Shown: in pieces, positions 1 to 8,943 of the stretch
How the letters are laid out: the number at the start of each line of letters is the position of its first letter
How positions within the stretch are numbered: position 1 is the first letter of the stretch
Assembly: GCA_015064355.1 (NCBI GenBank)
Contig: SVSJ01000020.1
Span: 1-49,878, forward strand
Source: Oscillospiraceae bacterium
GTDB lineage: Bacteria; Bacillota; Clostridia; Oscillospirales; CAG-272
Length of the DNA stretch: 49,878 nucleotides
Direction: 5' to 3'
Program-made: the position numbers and the translations under genes
The notes under the pieces: generated by a model
Database searches by the model: none
The model's input: only the letters and a program-made list of their open reading frames with translations
Told to the model about the DNA's origin: nothing

Positions 1-453
1 GGAGTTCTGACCGAGAGAACCGCCGTGACGGTGAACAGGGCCGCCGCCGTGTGTCATTCTCTTGATCTTGAAGTTCCATCTCTTTACTACGCCGCTGTAG
101 CCGTGACCCTTTGTAATACCTGTAATGTCGACCTTATCGCCAGATGCGAAGGTATCGGCGGCTATTACATCGCCAACGTTCATTGCGGAAATGTCCTCGA
201 GACGGAATTCCTTAAGGTGACGCTTTGCATTTACGCCAGCCTTCTTGAAGTGACCAGCCGCGGGCTTGTTAACGAGCTTTTCGCGGATGTCTTCGAATGC
301 GAGCTGTACAGCTTCGTAGCCGTCAGTCTCAACTGTCTTCTTCTGTGTAATGGAGCAGGGACCTGCTTCAATCACAGTCACCGGGACTACAGATCCGTCT
401 TCCATGAAGATCTGTGTCATTCCCAGCTTCTTTCCGATGATACCTTTTTTCAT
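1..453 (-). CDS. rplC: 50S ribosomal protein L3, partial (C-terminus beyond window edge)
   Basis: Large-subunit ribosomal protein L3, an early assembly protein that binds 23S rRNA near the peptidyl transferase centre. The 151 visible codons start [16 protein letters not shown], the classic L3 N-terminus, and run through the [15 protein letters not shown] stretch near the left edge. L3 is about 205-210 residues, so roughly the last quarter is missing. The ATG at 453 has a perfect AGGAGG ribosome binding site nine bases upstream. It follows rpsJ as expected for the S10 operon, but with an unusually long 172-bp gap that contains its own promoter-like sequence. Confidence 0.96.
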   Translation of the reverse strand, partial: MKKGIIGKKLGMTQIFMEDGSVVPVTVIEAGPCSITQKKTVETDGYEAVQLAFEDIREKLVNKPAAGHFKKAGVNAKRHLKEFRLEDISAMNVGDVIAADTFASGDKVDITGITKGHGYSGVVKRWNFKIKRMTHGGGPVHRHGGSLGQNS

Positions 454-495
454 CGAAATCTTCCTCCTATTATAGGTTATTGGTTGACCGCTTGA

Positions 496-524
496 ATTTT
501 ACCGGAGCTACCCGGTACAGTCAA
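496..524 (-). promoter_or_regulatory. Internal promoter before rplC
   Basis: On the minus strand TTGACT and TAAAAT are separated by exactly 17 bases, inside the rpsJ-rplC gap. The spacer contains an inverted repeat, ACCGG-GTAGCT-CCGGT, so a regulator or RNA structure may act here. The promoter is inferred from consensus match only. Confidence 0.6.
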
Positions 525-625
525 CTTGACCCGACCGCCATCAAGCTTTCGGAAGTTGCGCAGGAGACGCTGTTCCTTAACTGCTCTGTACGGTGTTCGG
601 TTTAGCTTTTTCAGTGTTAATTGGA

Positions 626-937
626 TTAGAGCTTAACGTCGATGTCAACGCCAGCAGGGAGTTCAACGCTCATGAGAGCTTCAACAACCTTCTGGGAAGG
701 CTTCTTGATCTCAATGAGTCTCTTGTGAGTTCTCTGTTCGAACTGCTCACGGCTGTCCTTATACTTGTGAACCGCACGGAGAATTGTGATGATCTCCTTT
801 TCAGTAGGAAGCGGAATAGGACCGGATACTTCTGCGCCGTTGCGCTTTGCGATATCAACGATCTTAGCTGCTGCCTGGTCTGCGAGTGTGTGCTCGTAGC
901 TTCTGATCTTAACTCTGATTTTTTCCTGTACTGCCAT
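626..937 (-). CDS. rpsJ: 30S ribosomal protein S10
   Basis: Small-subunit head protein S10 (NusE), which also acts in transcription antitermination with NusB. The 103-residue product is full length and carries the family signatures [15 protein letters not shown] near the N-terminus and [12 protein letters not shown] around residues 39-50. The ATG at 937 follows a GGAGG ribosome binding site eight bases upstream. It is the first gene of the S10 operon here, with rplC downstream and a leader of about 280 nt upstream. Confidence 0.98.
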   Translation of the reverse strand: MAVQEKIRVKIRSYEHTLADQAAAKIVDIAKRNGAEVSGPIPLPTEKEIITILRAVHKYKDSREQFEQRTHKRLIEIKKPSQKVVEALMSVELPAGVDIDVKL

Positions 938-1220
938 TTTGTTTGCCTCCTTTGAGCTATACTTTGATAATAGTTTGAGGCGATGAACACGGCTCCGGGT
1001 GTGTCGAGCGGGTACTTAATGAATCCGAACCATGGGAATCGCTAGGATCGCAGGGCTCGGTAAACACAGCGAGACTATTGCCACGCTGTAAAACCCGTCA
1101 TACACGGGGAGACTGTTCGTCTTCGCCCGATTACTCGGACATACTCCACGGAAATTACCTGCAATTCGTCTGACAGTATTTGACGAAAGCAGCAACCTCC
1201 CGCTTCTTCGCACATCAAGC
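938..1220 (-). promoter_or_regulatory. Long 5' leader of the S10 operon
   Basis: About 280 nt of non-coding sequence separate the S10 promoter from the rpsJ start codon. It is GC-rich and rich in short inverted repeats, for example a CCCCGTG/ACGGGTT segment near 1105. In other bacteria S10 operon leaders are bound by L4 to control the operon; whether this one does so is inference. I did not recognise a known Rfam structure. Confidence 0.45.
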
Positions 1221-1226
1221 AGAGCT

Positions 1227-1255
1227 ATTTTACCATAAATACTAAATAAAATCAA
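1227..1255 (-). promoter_or_regulatory. rpsJ: S10 operon promoter
   Basis: On the minus strand TTGATT and TAAAAT are 17 bases apart, with AT-rich sequence upstream. It is the only good sigma-A-type promoter seen between the repeat block and rpsJ, and would start the transcript near 1220. Confidence 0.65.
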
Positions 1256-1381
1256 GGTTTTTATAAAAATCGGCAAGAATTTTGTGCGTAGAATTTTTGA
1301 CGAAGTTTACGGCGATAATTTGTATATATTGCACAACATCGCATTTCCAACCCTCTTTATATGGTTTTACCCTTCGAAATT
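1256..1381. other. AT-rich spacer without recognisable gene
   Basis: This stretch between the S10 promoter and the composite repeat is AT-rich. I see no coding signal, strong hairpin or promoter in it beyond what could act as upstream A-tracts for the S10 promoter. Confidence 0.5.
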
Positions 1382-1914
1382 TAGAAAAACAAAACCATAG
1401 GTTTAATTACCTGTGTTAATTTGAACCTGAACTAACGACTTAGCCTCACTAAATTGGTGAAGCCACGAACAGCATCCTTGCAAATTTGCTGTGCACGTTG
1501 TGCCAAGAGAGGAGATTCCAAAGAGGAGAGAATCAGAACACGCAAGTGTTCCTCTTCTCTTTGGTGCCGGGGTTCACAGGGATGCGGCATGAGCATTCCT
1601 GTGTTCCGTGCGAACAGCACATAACTCGCTTCACGCGTAGTGCATTTCAGCTATGCGCTAGGCACATAAGGAGGTTCATGCCACCTCCTTATGAATCCAG
1701 GCACTTAAAGGGGGAAAGACGCAGGCTCAATTTCCCCCTTTAAGAATTCCCCCTTTGTTTTCCACGAGAGTGGAAACTCGTTAGTACAGTCGTCCGTGGC
1801 CTACAGTTTTCACGCATAGTGAAAACTCGCTCGCCTCGGTTCGATTTGGAACAGGTATTTTTTCAAACATTTGCTTTTCTAAATGTAGAAAAACTAAACC
1901 ATAGGTTTGATTAA
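1382..1914 (+). repeat. Composite modular repeat, locus A
   Basis: Non-coding composite of modules also found at 16085-17200 and, inverted, at 37885-38302. Module M0 (1382-1467) matches 16505-16590 over the same 86 nt with only about three differences. M2 (about 1500-1605) has a long stem 1518-1530/1552-1564 capped by a GAACAC-GCAA-GTGTTC hairpin. M1 (about 1651-1758) has two perfect stems: 11 bp at 1665-1675/1683-1693 and 14 bp at 1704-1717/1731-1744. A connector with an 8-bp GTTTTCAC/GTGAAAAC hairpin leads into a second partial M0 (1885-1914). Short ORFs here show no coding constraint. Confidence 0.8.
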
Positions 1915-1952
1915 CCACTCAAGTAATACACGCAAAAAATCCCCCTACCCCC

Positions 1953-1981
1953 TTGTTATTTGCCGCATTTTGTGGTATTAT
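1953..1981 (+). promoter_or_regulatory. Promoter for the 2023-4984 gene group
   Basis: TTGTTA and TATTAT are separated by 17 bases, about 40 bases before the start codon at 2023. The -10 is strong and the -35 moderate. Confidence 0.55.
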
Positions 1982-2022
1982 ATATAATGTATATTTAGGT
2001 AAGTTATTGAAAGGCCTTTGCC

Positions 2023-2859
2023 ATGAAGAGAAAAGCATTTTTAAGCGTATATAAAAAAGCCGCACCGATCCTCCCGGCACTGGGAATCATCATCGCCATC
2101 GGATATTTCCTGGCTATGAAAAGAGACTTTGAATACTCCATTCACCATTTTGCCCGCGATTCCGTTTGGTTCTGGATATTCGCAGGCGCAGGAGTCATCG
2201 CTTTTGCCATTTCCGCCATTCTGGCCGTTATTCCTATGAAGACATTGGCAATCGCAAAATCCCCCATTCCCTCTCCGGCAGGATTGTTCGCAACCATCCT
2301 TTGCGCTGTAATGTGCATAGGTACCCTCATCACTGAAACAAGGGTTGGACCTGAGCAGATCATCAGCCCCATGCAAAAGCTGGGCGGCCTCCTTTGCATC
2401 TTTATCGCACTCACATTTGCCATGTCTTGCGTAAAGAAATATCGCGGTGGCCTCCTCCACAAGATCGCATCCATTCTGGGCCTGTTCTCCGTTAATGCCG
2501 CAATGTTCGCGTGCTATTTCGATTTCTCCGAGCCTCTGAACGGTCCCGTCAGAAATATTACAACAATAATGCAGGCCGCTGTAATTCTGATTCTAATTTC
2601 AGAAACTCGCCTCGCCTTCGGTGTTCCCGCAAAGAGAGTAACTTCCGTTCTGTATATCTTCTCTTCCTGCGTAACATCATCCCTTGCCCTGGGCTTCTCA
2701 CTTGGCGGAATCATTTACGGAATATTCTCTTCAAACTCCGCCGACCCCAACCTGCCCCTCTTCAGACTTGGCGTGTATCTGGCAGTTGCAATCTTTGCTG
2801 TGGATAGAATGATCCAGCTTCCCGCCATCGCAGCAGACGCAGTAAACGACCCCGAATAA
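2023..2859 (+). CDS. Uncharacterised polytopic membrane protein
   Basis: A 278-residue protein I do not assign to a known family. It has about eight hydrophobic segments, roughly residues 14-32, 47-68, 86-104, 122-138, 148-170, 182-198, 212-236 and 243-262, with short charged loops, so it is almost certainly an integral membrane protein. The ATG follows AAAGG at suitable distance. It is followed 48 bp later by a TelA-family gene and then a TPM-domain gene, which may form one transcript from the promoter at 1953. No catalytic motif is visible, so no function is proposed. Confidence 0.8.
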   Translation: MKRKAFLSVYKKAAPILPALGIIIAIGYFLAMKRDFEYSIHHFARDSVWFWIFAGAGVIAFAISAILAVIPMKTLAIAKSPIPSPAGLFATILCAVMCIGTLITETRVGPEQIISPMQKLGGLLCIFIALTFAMSCVKKYRGGLLHKIASILGLFSVNAAMFACYFDFSEPLNGPVRNITTIMQAAVILILISETRLAFGVPAKRVTSVLYIFSSCVTSSLALGFSLGGIIYGIFSSNSADPNLPLFRLGVYLAVAIFAVDRMIQLPAIAADAVNDPE

Positions 2860-2907
2860 CAAAAAACTTCAGAAATAAAATAAATCAATATATAAGGAGA
2901 CTATACT

Positions 2908-4062
2908 ATGGATAACGAAATCAAGCTGACTCTTGATCCTACCGCCGGAATATCAACACCGGCAACCGCAGCGGCTGCAGCAGCAGAAGCTCCCAAGGTA
3001 GAAATCCCCGCAGAGCAGGTAAAGGTGCTCGACGAATCCCAGTTCACCGAAAGCGAACGCAAGGTCATTGACGATTTCTCGGCGCAGATCGACATCACCG
3101 ACTCCGCTATGATCCTTGGATATGGCGCGGCTGCCCAGAAAAAGATCTCCGACTTCAGCGATACAGCCCTCGGCGGCGTAAGGAACAAAGACTTCGGAGA
3201 GGTTGGCACAATGGTGACCGATCTTATCTCCAATCTTCGCGAAATGAACGACGAGGCCGAAAACGACACCGGTTTCAAAAAGCTTTTCAGATCAACAAAG
3301 CGCAAAATACAGGATATCAAGCTGAAATATGACAAATGCGAAAGCAGCGTAAACTCTATCGTTGGAATCCTCGAGCAACACCAGATCACCCTTCTCAAGG
3401 ATATTTCAATGTTCGACGAGCTTTACGAAATGAACCTCTCCTATTTCAAGGAGCTGTCAATGTATATCATCGCCGGCAAGAAGAAGCTTGAAAAGGAACG
3501 CGCTACTACCCTTGTTGAGCTGAAGGAAAAAGCAAAGACAAGCGGTCTTCCTGAAGACGCACAGGCTGCAAACGATTTCGAGGAGCAGTGCGTACGCTTC
3601 GAGAGAAAGCTCCACGACCTTGAGCTTACCCGTATGGTATCCATTCAGATGTCTCCTCAGATCAGACTGGTGCAGAACAATGATACCATGATGACCGAAA
3701 AGATCCAGACAGTTATCATGAACACTATTCCTCTCTGGAAGAGCCAGATGGTTATTGCGCTGGGAATCGAGCATTCCCGTCAGGCAATGGAAGCTGGCCG
3801 CGCTGTTACCGATATGACAAACGAGCTTCTCAAAAAGAACGCATCTGCACTGAAGCAGGCAACTGTTGAGATCACCAAGGAAGCGGAGCGCGGTATCGTG
3901 GATATCGAAACCCTCACCCAGACCAACGCAGACCTTATCGCAACTCTTGACGAGATCCAGAATATTCAGAAGGAAGGCCGCGACAAGAGAGCCCTGGCGG
4001 AAGCAGAGCTTGGCAGAATCGAATCCGAGCTTAAAGCAAAGCTTATCGGCATAAATTCATAA
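2908..4062 (+). CDS. TelA/toxic anion resistance family protein
   Basis: A 384-residue, mostly alpha-helical cytoplasmic protein of the TelA family (tellurite/toxic anion resistance; homologues include Bacillus YceH). After an Ala-rich N-terminal stretch (residues about 17-33) it has the typical charged helices, with a coiled-coil-like middle (about 110-230) and a conserved-looking segment RAVTDMTNELLKKNA near residue 300. AAGGAGA precedes the ATG. The family is linked to envelope stress and tellurite resistance but its biochemistry is poorly known, so a specific role here is not claimed. It is followed four bases later by a TPM-domain membrane protein. Confidence 0.85.
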   Translation: MDNEIKLTLDPTAGISTPATAAAAAAEAPKVEIPAEQVKVLDESQFTESERKVIDDFSAQIDITDSAMILGYGAAAQKKISDFSDTALGGVRNKDFGEVGTMVTDLISNLREMNDEAENDTGFKKLFRSTKRKIQDIKLKYDKCESSVNSIVGILEQHQITLLKDISMFDELYEMNLSYFKELSMYIIAGKKKLEKERATTLVELKEKAKTSGLPEDAQAANDFEEQCVRFERKLHDLELTRMVSIQMSPQIRLVQNNDTMMTEKIQTVIMNTIPLWKSQMVIALGIEHSRQAMEAGRAVTDMTNELLKKNASALKQATVEITKEAERGIVDIETLTQTNADLIATLDEIQNIQKEGRDKRALAEAELGRIESELKAKLIGINS

Positions 4063-4078
4063 AAAAGTGGTAAACGCT

Positions 4079-4984
4079 ATGAAAAGAAATAATTATATCC
4101 GCATACTTACATTTATCATAGCCGTAATAACGGTCTGTGCCCTTGCTTTGCCCACCTTTGCGGCATATCCCAAGGCTGACGGTTATGTAGCAGACGAAGC
4201 GGGAGTTCTTGCACAGTCCACAATCCGCCAGATTAACAAGACAAACGAAACTCTCAAGAAAGACGCCGGCCTTACAATCGCAGTATGCGCTGTCAAGACC
4301 ACGGGAGACGTTTCGATTGCTGAATATGCCAGGGGACTTTACACCGAGTGGAAGCTTGGTGAAGGCGTGCTTATTCTTATTGCAGCAGAGGACGAGAACT
4401 ATTACATAGTTCAAAGTACCGGCATTGAAAACCAGCTTACCAACGCTGACATCGAAGCTATCCGCGACGGTTATCTTGAAGACGATTTCGCCGCAGGAAA
4501 TATTGACTCCGGTGTGCTCAAGGCGTTTTCCAAGCTGACCTCCGAACTCGAGGACGGAATCGAAGCACCTGTGGCAGATGATACCCCGGCAGACGACACA
4601 AATGAAAATAATAATGAAGAAAACGAAGGCACTACCGCAGGCAAGGTTATCGTAACAATCCTGAAAGTGATCCTTTACATAGCTCTCTTTGCTCTGGCAG
4701 CCTTTGTTATCCTCTTCGTTGTGGCTATGTTCAATGATGACGCGGCAGCTCTTCTTCAGAGATATGTTTTCCGCCGTGGAAAGTACAATCCCGCGCAGCA
4801 GACATATTATGACGAGAGACTTTACGGTAACGGCAATCGCCGACCCCAGCAGCAGAGACCGCAGCAGAGACCGCAGAATCCCGGTCAGAGAAGAAACCCC
4901 AATCAGATGTACAACGCTGACGGCACACCCCGCAAGCCACAAAACAGCGGCAACCGTAACAACCGCAGCGGCTACGGCTATTGA
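4079..4984 (+). CDS. TPM-domain membrane-anchored protein (YgcG-like)
   Basis: An N-terminal signal segment (residues about 7-25, ending near TFA) is followed by a TPM domain, about residues 30-150, with the usual VADEAGVLAQSTIRQIN start. A low-complexity acidic linker, one transmembrane helix (about 186-212) and a Gln/Asn/Arg-rich cytoplasmic tail follow. TPM domains have been reported with phosphatase activity in plants and occur in bacterial membrane proteins of unclear role. The ATG at 4079 is preferred because it leads directly into the basic signal peptide and has GTGG upstream; an in-frame GTG at 4067 is the alternative. It lies just downstream of the TelA-family gene. Confidence 0.8.
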   Translation: MKRNNYIRILTFIIAVITVCALALPTFAAYPKADGYVADEAGVLAQSTIRQINKTNETLKKDAGLTIAVCAVKTTGDVSIAEYARGLYTEWKLGEGVLILIAAEDENYYIVQSTGIENQLTNADIEAIRDGYLEDDFAAGNIDSGVLKAFSKLTSELEDGIEAPVADDTPADDTNENNNEENEGTTAGKVIVTILKVILYIALFALAAFVILFVVAMFNDDAAALLQRYVFRRGKYNPAQQTYYDERLYGNGNRRPQQQRPQQRPQNPGQRRNPNQMYNADGTPRKPQNSGNRNNRSGYGY

Positions 4985-5001
4985 TCCACAAACCAATAAT
5001 C

Positions 5002-5030
5002 AAAAAAGGCGGACAATGTTCGCCTTTAGA
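5002..5030. terminator. Hairpin after TPM gene
   Basis: AAAGGCG (5005-5011) pairs with CGCCTTT (5021-5027) around a nine-base loop. The plus-strand T-run is interrupted, so it is a weak terminator in the direction of the upstream genes and stronger in the other direction. Confidence 0.5.
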
Positions 5031-5059
5031 TTTATTAATACTAACACAAGGAAAACACA

Positions 5060-7009
5060 ATGATCTCCATAAGCACTACCGATCTTTCATACAGGATCGG
5101 CACACGAGAAATAATCGCAGACGTATCCTTCTCCTTAGAGGAAGGGGATCGCCTTGCAATTGTGGGAGTAAACGGAAGCGGCAAGTCCACACTTCTGAAA
5201 ATGCTCTGCGGCGAGTACGAGCCCGACGAGGGAAACGTGTACATTGCCAAGGATAAAACTGTGGGAATGCTCCACCAGGACGACGCATTTAATATAATTG
5301 AAGGAAACGGTGGTCCGGACTCCCCTATAAACAACACAGTACTCGGTCAGATGTACGCTGTTTTTGCGGAGCTTTGTACAGCAGAAGTGCGACTGGCGAA
5401 GATCCAAACAGAGCTTGACCGCACGTCTCCCGACGACACAGAGACCCTGAATCGCCTTTCCACCGAGTACAACAATCTGAACAACCGCTACATCCGCGAC
5501 GGCGGCCTTTACTATCAGTCCCGTTGCCGCAGTATACTTGAAAATCTTGGATTTGGCGAAGAATACTGGAATCTTCCAGTTACCAGCATGAGCGGAGGTC
5601 AGAGGACGAGACTCGCTCTTGCCAGACTCCTTTCCCGTGAGCCTGACATTCTCATCCTCGACGAGCCCACAAACCACCTGGACCTCGACACAATGCTGTG
5701 GCTGGAGAATCATCTGGCAGCTTACAACAAGTCGAAAACCGTGATCCTTGTTTCCCACGACCGACTGTTCCTTGACCGTGTCACAAACAAGACTCTCGAC
5801 ATCGAGAATCAGCGGGCAAAGCTTTATAAATGCAGCTATTCCCAGTACGTAGTGGAAAAAGAAAAGTTCCGCAAGGAACAGGAAAAGAGATATGATCTTC
5901 AGCAAAAGGAGATCGCGCGGCTTGAAGCTTACATTGAGCAGCAGAGACGATGGAACCGTGAGCGGAATATCATCGCCGCAGAATCCAGAGAAAAAGCGAT
6001 TGCCCGAATGGAAAAGGTTGAAAAACCAAAGGCGGCCCCCAAATCCATCAGCTTTGCCCTGCACTCTTCCGGGGAATCGGGCAACGACGTAGCGAAGATC
6101 AAAAATCTCACTATGGGATTTGGGGAGAACATCCTCTTCAAGAATGTGTCCTTTATGGTAAAAAAGCGGGATCGCTTGTTTATCACAGGCCACAACGGCT
6201 GCGGAAAGTCTACGTTTATCAAGATACTCCTCGGTCAGCTTGAGCCACTTGCCGGAGAGATCGAGTTCGGTTACAACGTAACTGTCGGCTACTACGATCA
6301 GGAAAACCAGAATCTTGACGAAGGAAACACAGTTCTTGACGAGCTGTGGAACGCCTACCCCAATCTGACCCAAACAGAGATCCGCAATACCCTAGCCCTC
6401 TTTATGTTCCGGGGCGACGATATTGAAAAATCCGTGTCAGTCCTCTCGGGCGGTGAGCGTGCACGGTTGACTCTGGCAAAGCTGATTCTTTCACGAATGA
6501 ATCTACTGATCCTTGACGAGCCCACAAACCACTTGGACATCGAATCACGCGAGGCACTTGAAAATGCCCTCCGTGAGTTTGACGGAACTATAATCACCGT
6601 GTCTCACGACCGTTATTTCTCCCGTCAGCTTGCAACAAGGTTTATTGATCTGGGCGCAGGTGGCAGAGAATTCAACGGAAACTACGACGAATATATGGCC
6701 TGGAAGGAAGCACGGGCTGCCGAGGGATACTTCAAGGATGACAAGCCTGCCGAGCAAAAAGGCAAGGAGGAATACCTGGAGCGGAAACGGTCAAACGCGG
6801 AGCGTCGCAAGGCTGAAAAGCGCAAGGCTGAAGTTGCACGCGAGATCGCAAAGCTGGAAAAAGAGATCGTGGAGATCGACGATCTGCTCTTTGGCGAAGC
6901 GGCAACAGACTATATCCGCGCAGCAGAGCTTACTGATCGGAAGATCACCGCAGAGGACATACTTATGTCTCTCTACGCCGAGGAAGAAGAACTCGCAGAC
7001 CTTGAGTAA
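5060..7009 (+). CDS. ABC-F family ATPase
   Basis: A 649-residue protein with two ATP-binding cassettes in one chain and no transmembrane segment, the pattern of ABC-F proteins that act at the ribosomal E-site. Cassette 1 has Walker A GVNGSGKST (about residue 36), signature SGGQRTRLALARL (about 178) and Walker B LDEPTNHLD (about 201). Cassette 2 has GHNGCGKST (about 377), SGGERARLTLAKL (about 463) and LDEPTNHLD (about 485). A Lys/Glu-rich coiled coil forms the last 100 residues, as in Uup/YfmR-type members. A role in translation rescue is more likely than antibiotic resistance, but the sequence cannot settle this. Confidence 0.93.
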   Translation: MISISTTDLSYRIGTREIIADVSFSLEEGDRLAIVGVNGSGKSTLLKMLCGEYEPDEGNVYIAKDKTVGMLHQDDAFNIIEGNGGPDSPINNTVLGQMYAVFAELCTAEVRLAKIQTELDRTSPDDTETLNRLSTEYNNLNNRYIRDGGLYYQSRCRSILENLGFGEEYWNLPVTSMSGGQRTRLALARLLSREPDILILDEPTNHLDLDTMLWLENHLAAYNKSKTVILVSHDRLFLDRVTNKTLDIENQRAKLYKCSYSQYVVEKEKFRKEQEKRYDLQQKEIARLEAYIEQQRRWNRERNIIAAESREKAIARMEKVEKPKAAPKSISFALHSSGESGNDVAKIKNLTMGFGENILFKNVSFMVKKRDRLFITGHNGCGKSTFIKILLGQLEPLAGEIEFGYNVTVGYYDQENQNLDEGNTVLDELWNAYPNLTQTEIRNTLALFMFRGDDIEKSVSVLSGGERARLTLAKLILSRMNLLILDEPTNHLDIESREALENALREFDGTIITVSHDRYFSRQLATRFIDLGAGGREFNGNYDEYMAWKEARAAEGYFKDDKPAEQKGKEEYLERKRSNAERRKAEKRKAEVAREIAKLEKEIVEIDDLLFGEAATDYIRAAELTDRKITAEDILMSLYAEEEELADLE

Positions 7010-7040
7010 GAGAGCATTTGCGGGAAAAATTATATACACA

Positions 7041-7081
7041 AAAAAATGGTGGAATGTCAACTGGCACTCCACCGTTTTGTT
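7041..7081. terminator. Bidirectional terminator between ABC-F gene and dxs
   Basis: GGTGGA (7048-7053) pairs with TCCACC (7068-7073), extended by an inner TG/CA pair, with an A-run before and a T-run after. It can serve both convergent transcripts. Confidence 0.8.
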
Positions 7082-8920
7082 TTATCTCTTATCTATAATT
7101 TTTCTTATTCCCTCCTGGTCAAGTCCTGTGTACTCCATTAAGTACCCAAGATCTCCGTGGGGGATCATTGTGTCTTCAATCGCCTTGATCTCAACTCTGG
7201 GCATTACCCAGTCAGCCGACGCCAAATGCTCTCCTATTCCGCCGGACCGCGCAGATTCTTCAACGAACAGCACGCGCTCTGCTGAATTTATGAGATTTTT
7301 AAATTCCTCATCCTGCGGTAAGGGATATATTCTGCGCAGTACTGCAACGGTGGTGTCAGTCTCTGCCATGCCTGCCGCCCGAACTACGTTCTCTGCGATC
7401 CTACCATAGGTTACGATGACAGTCTTGCCGTTGCCCATGGATTTCCACTCACCGTGTTCGGTAAATTCGCAGTCGTATTTCGCCTCCCCTGCCTTGGGAT
7501 ACCTGACCACCGTCAAACCGCTGCCCATTTCCGCGTCCTTCATTGAGGTACGGAATGCTGCAAAATCGTCCGGGGAGTAAATAGTCGCACCGGGAATCCT
7601 TGTGAGAAGGGACACGTCGAAAATTCCCTGATGTGTAACTCCGTCACCGGGCACAAGGCCTGCGTGGCTTAATAGAAGCATAATATGCACGTCCTTCTGC
7701 AGGGCAACGTCGTGCCAAAGCTGGTCGAAAACTCTCTGGGAGAACGTGGAATACATAACAAGCGCTGGGAGGATGCCCTCTTTAGCTCCACCGATGGCAA
7801 GACCTGCCGCAGTTGTGACCGCGTGTTCTTCTGCGATTCCCACGTCAAAGAATCTCTCCGGGAATATTCCCGCAAAATTTCCAAGGCCGCAACCGTCAGT
7901 CATGGCCGCAGTAATGCCCACGATTCCACGGTTTTTCGCCGCCATTTCACAAAGGGTGTCAGACACCTGGTCGGTAAAGGTTCGTTTTTTCGGCTTGTCT
8001 TCATTTCCGTCAAGAGCAAATCCACCGGTACTGTGATACCGCTCGGGATGCTCCTCTGCCGGGGCGTAGCCAAGTCCTTTTTTCGTTTTTATATGCACGA
8101 TCACGGGGCAGGCCATAAACTTTGCCTCCTCGAGAACGCTTATCATCTTGTTTATGTTGTTGCCGTCAACAGGACCGATATATTCAAGTCCCAAAGACTC
8201 AAACCAGGTCTGGGCGCCGAGTAGTCTTTTCGCAAACTCCTTGACCTTGTACGCGCCAACTGCAACGGTTTTTCCTATAAGAGGAATGCCGCGGAGAAAT
8301 CCGTTGATCTTCATTTTGAAGTTGAAGTAGCTCTCCGAAGTGCGGATCTTGGAGAGGTAAGCAGAAAATCCGCCCACGTTTTTGGAAATGGACATTTCGT
8401 TATCGTTTAGCACGATTATGAGCCGCAGATTCTTCGCCGCGATCTGCTCAAGTGCTTCAAACACCATTCCGTTGGTAAACGAGCCGTCGCCGATCACCGC
8501 TATGGCCCAGTTGTCACGACCCGCAAGCCGGTTTGCTTCAGCAATTCCAACCGCAGTTGAGAGAGATGTGCCGCAATGTCCCGCTGTAACGGTGTCATAA
8601 GAGCTTTCGCCACGGTTTGTAAATCCCGACAGCCCGCCCTTTTGACGAATGGTGGAAAACTCTGCCTGTCTGCCAGTCAAAAGTTTGTGAGCATATGCCT
8701 GATGACCCACGTCGAACACAATGGAATCGTCAGGGCATGAAAAGACGCGGTGCAAAGCAACAGTCGTATCCGTTATTCCAAGGTTGGATGCAAGATGACC
8801 GCCATTTTGCGCCGCCGTTTCGATTATTTTTTGCCGTATCTCACCGGCGAGGATGGGTAGCTCCTTTTGGCTAAGGGCACGCACATCCTCGGGCGAGTTT
8901 ATTTTCGGTAGTATTTGCAT
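7082..8920 (-). CDS. dxs: 1-deoxy-D-xylulose-5-phosphate synthase
   Basis: Thiamine-diphosphate enzyme that condenses pyruvate and glyceraldehyde 3-phosphate, the first step of the MEP isoprenoid pathway. The 612-residue product has the TPP-binding GDGSFTNGMVFEALE motif near residue 143, the HLASNLG start typical of the family and the catalytic-Glu region GIAEEHAVTTAAGLA near residue 360. TGGAG precedes the ATG. It lies 23 bp after dnaB, so it is probably the last gene of the gdpP-rplI-dnaB-dxs transcript. The last codons overlap an AGATAAGAGATAA tract. Confidence 0.96.
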   Translation of the reverse strand: MQILPKINSPEDVRALSQKELPILAGEIRQKIIETAAQNGGHLASNLGITDTTVALHRVFSCPDDSIVFDVGHQAYAHKLLTGRQAEFSTIRQKGGLSGFTNRGESSYDTVTAGHCGTSLSTAVGIAEANRLAGRDNWAIAVIGDGSFTNGMVFEALEQIAAKNLRLIIVLNDNEMSISKNVGGFSAYLSKIRTSESYFNFKMKINGFLRGIPLIGKTVAVGAYKVKEFAKRLLGAQTWFESLGLEYIGPVDGNNINKMISVLEEAKFMACPVIVHIKTKKGLGYAPAEEHPERYHSTGGFALDGNEDKPKKRTFTDQVSDTLCEMAAKNRGIVGITAAMTDGCGLGNFAGIFPERFFDVGIAEEHAVTTAAGLAIGGAKEGILPALVMYSTFSQRVFDQLWHDVALQKDVHIMLLLSHAGLVPGDGVTHQGIFDVSLLTRIPGATIYSPDDFAAFRTSMKDAEMGSGLTVVRYPKAGEAKYDCEFTEHGEWKSMGNGKTVIVTYGRIAENVVRAAGMAETDTTVAVLRRIYPLPQDEEFKNLINSAERVLFVEESARSGGIGEHLASADWVMPRVEIKAIEDTMIPHGDLGYLMEYTGLDQEGIRKIIDKR

Positions 8921-8943
8921 TATTACTCCAAATTAATTGCCCC

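Noticed and set aside
1486-1743. Short ORFs in the composite repeats (also 16129-16362, 16600-16857)
   Set aside because: They read through hairpin arms in different frames in different copies and lack ribosome binding sites.
4043-4996. 317-codon minus-strand ORF opposite the TPM gene
   Set aside because: Cys/Val-rich shadow of the TPM-domain gene with no start signal.
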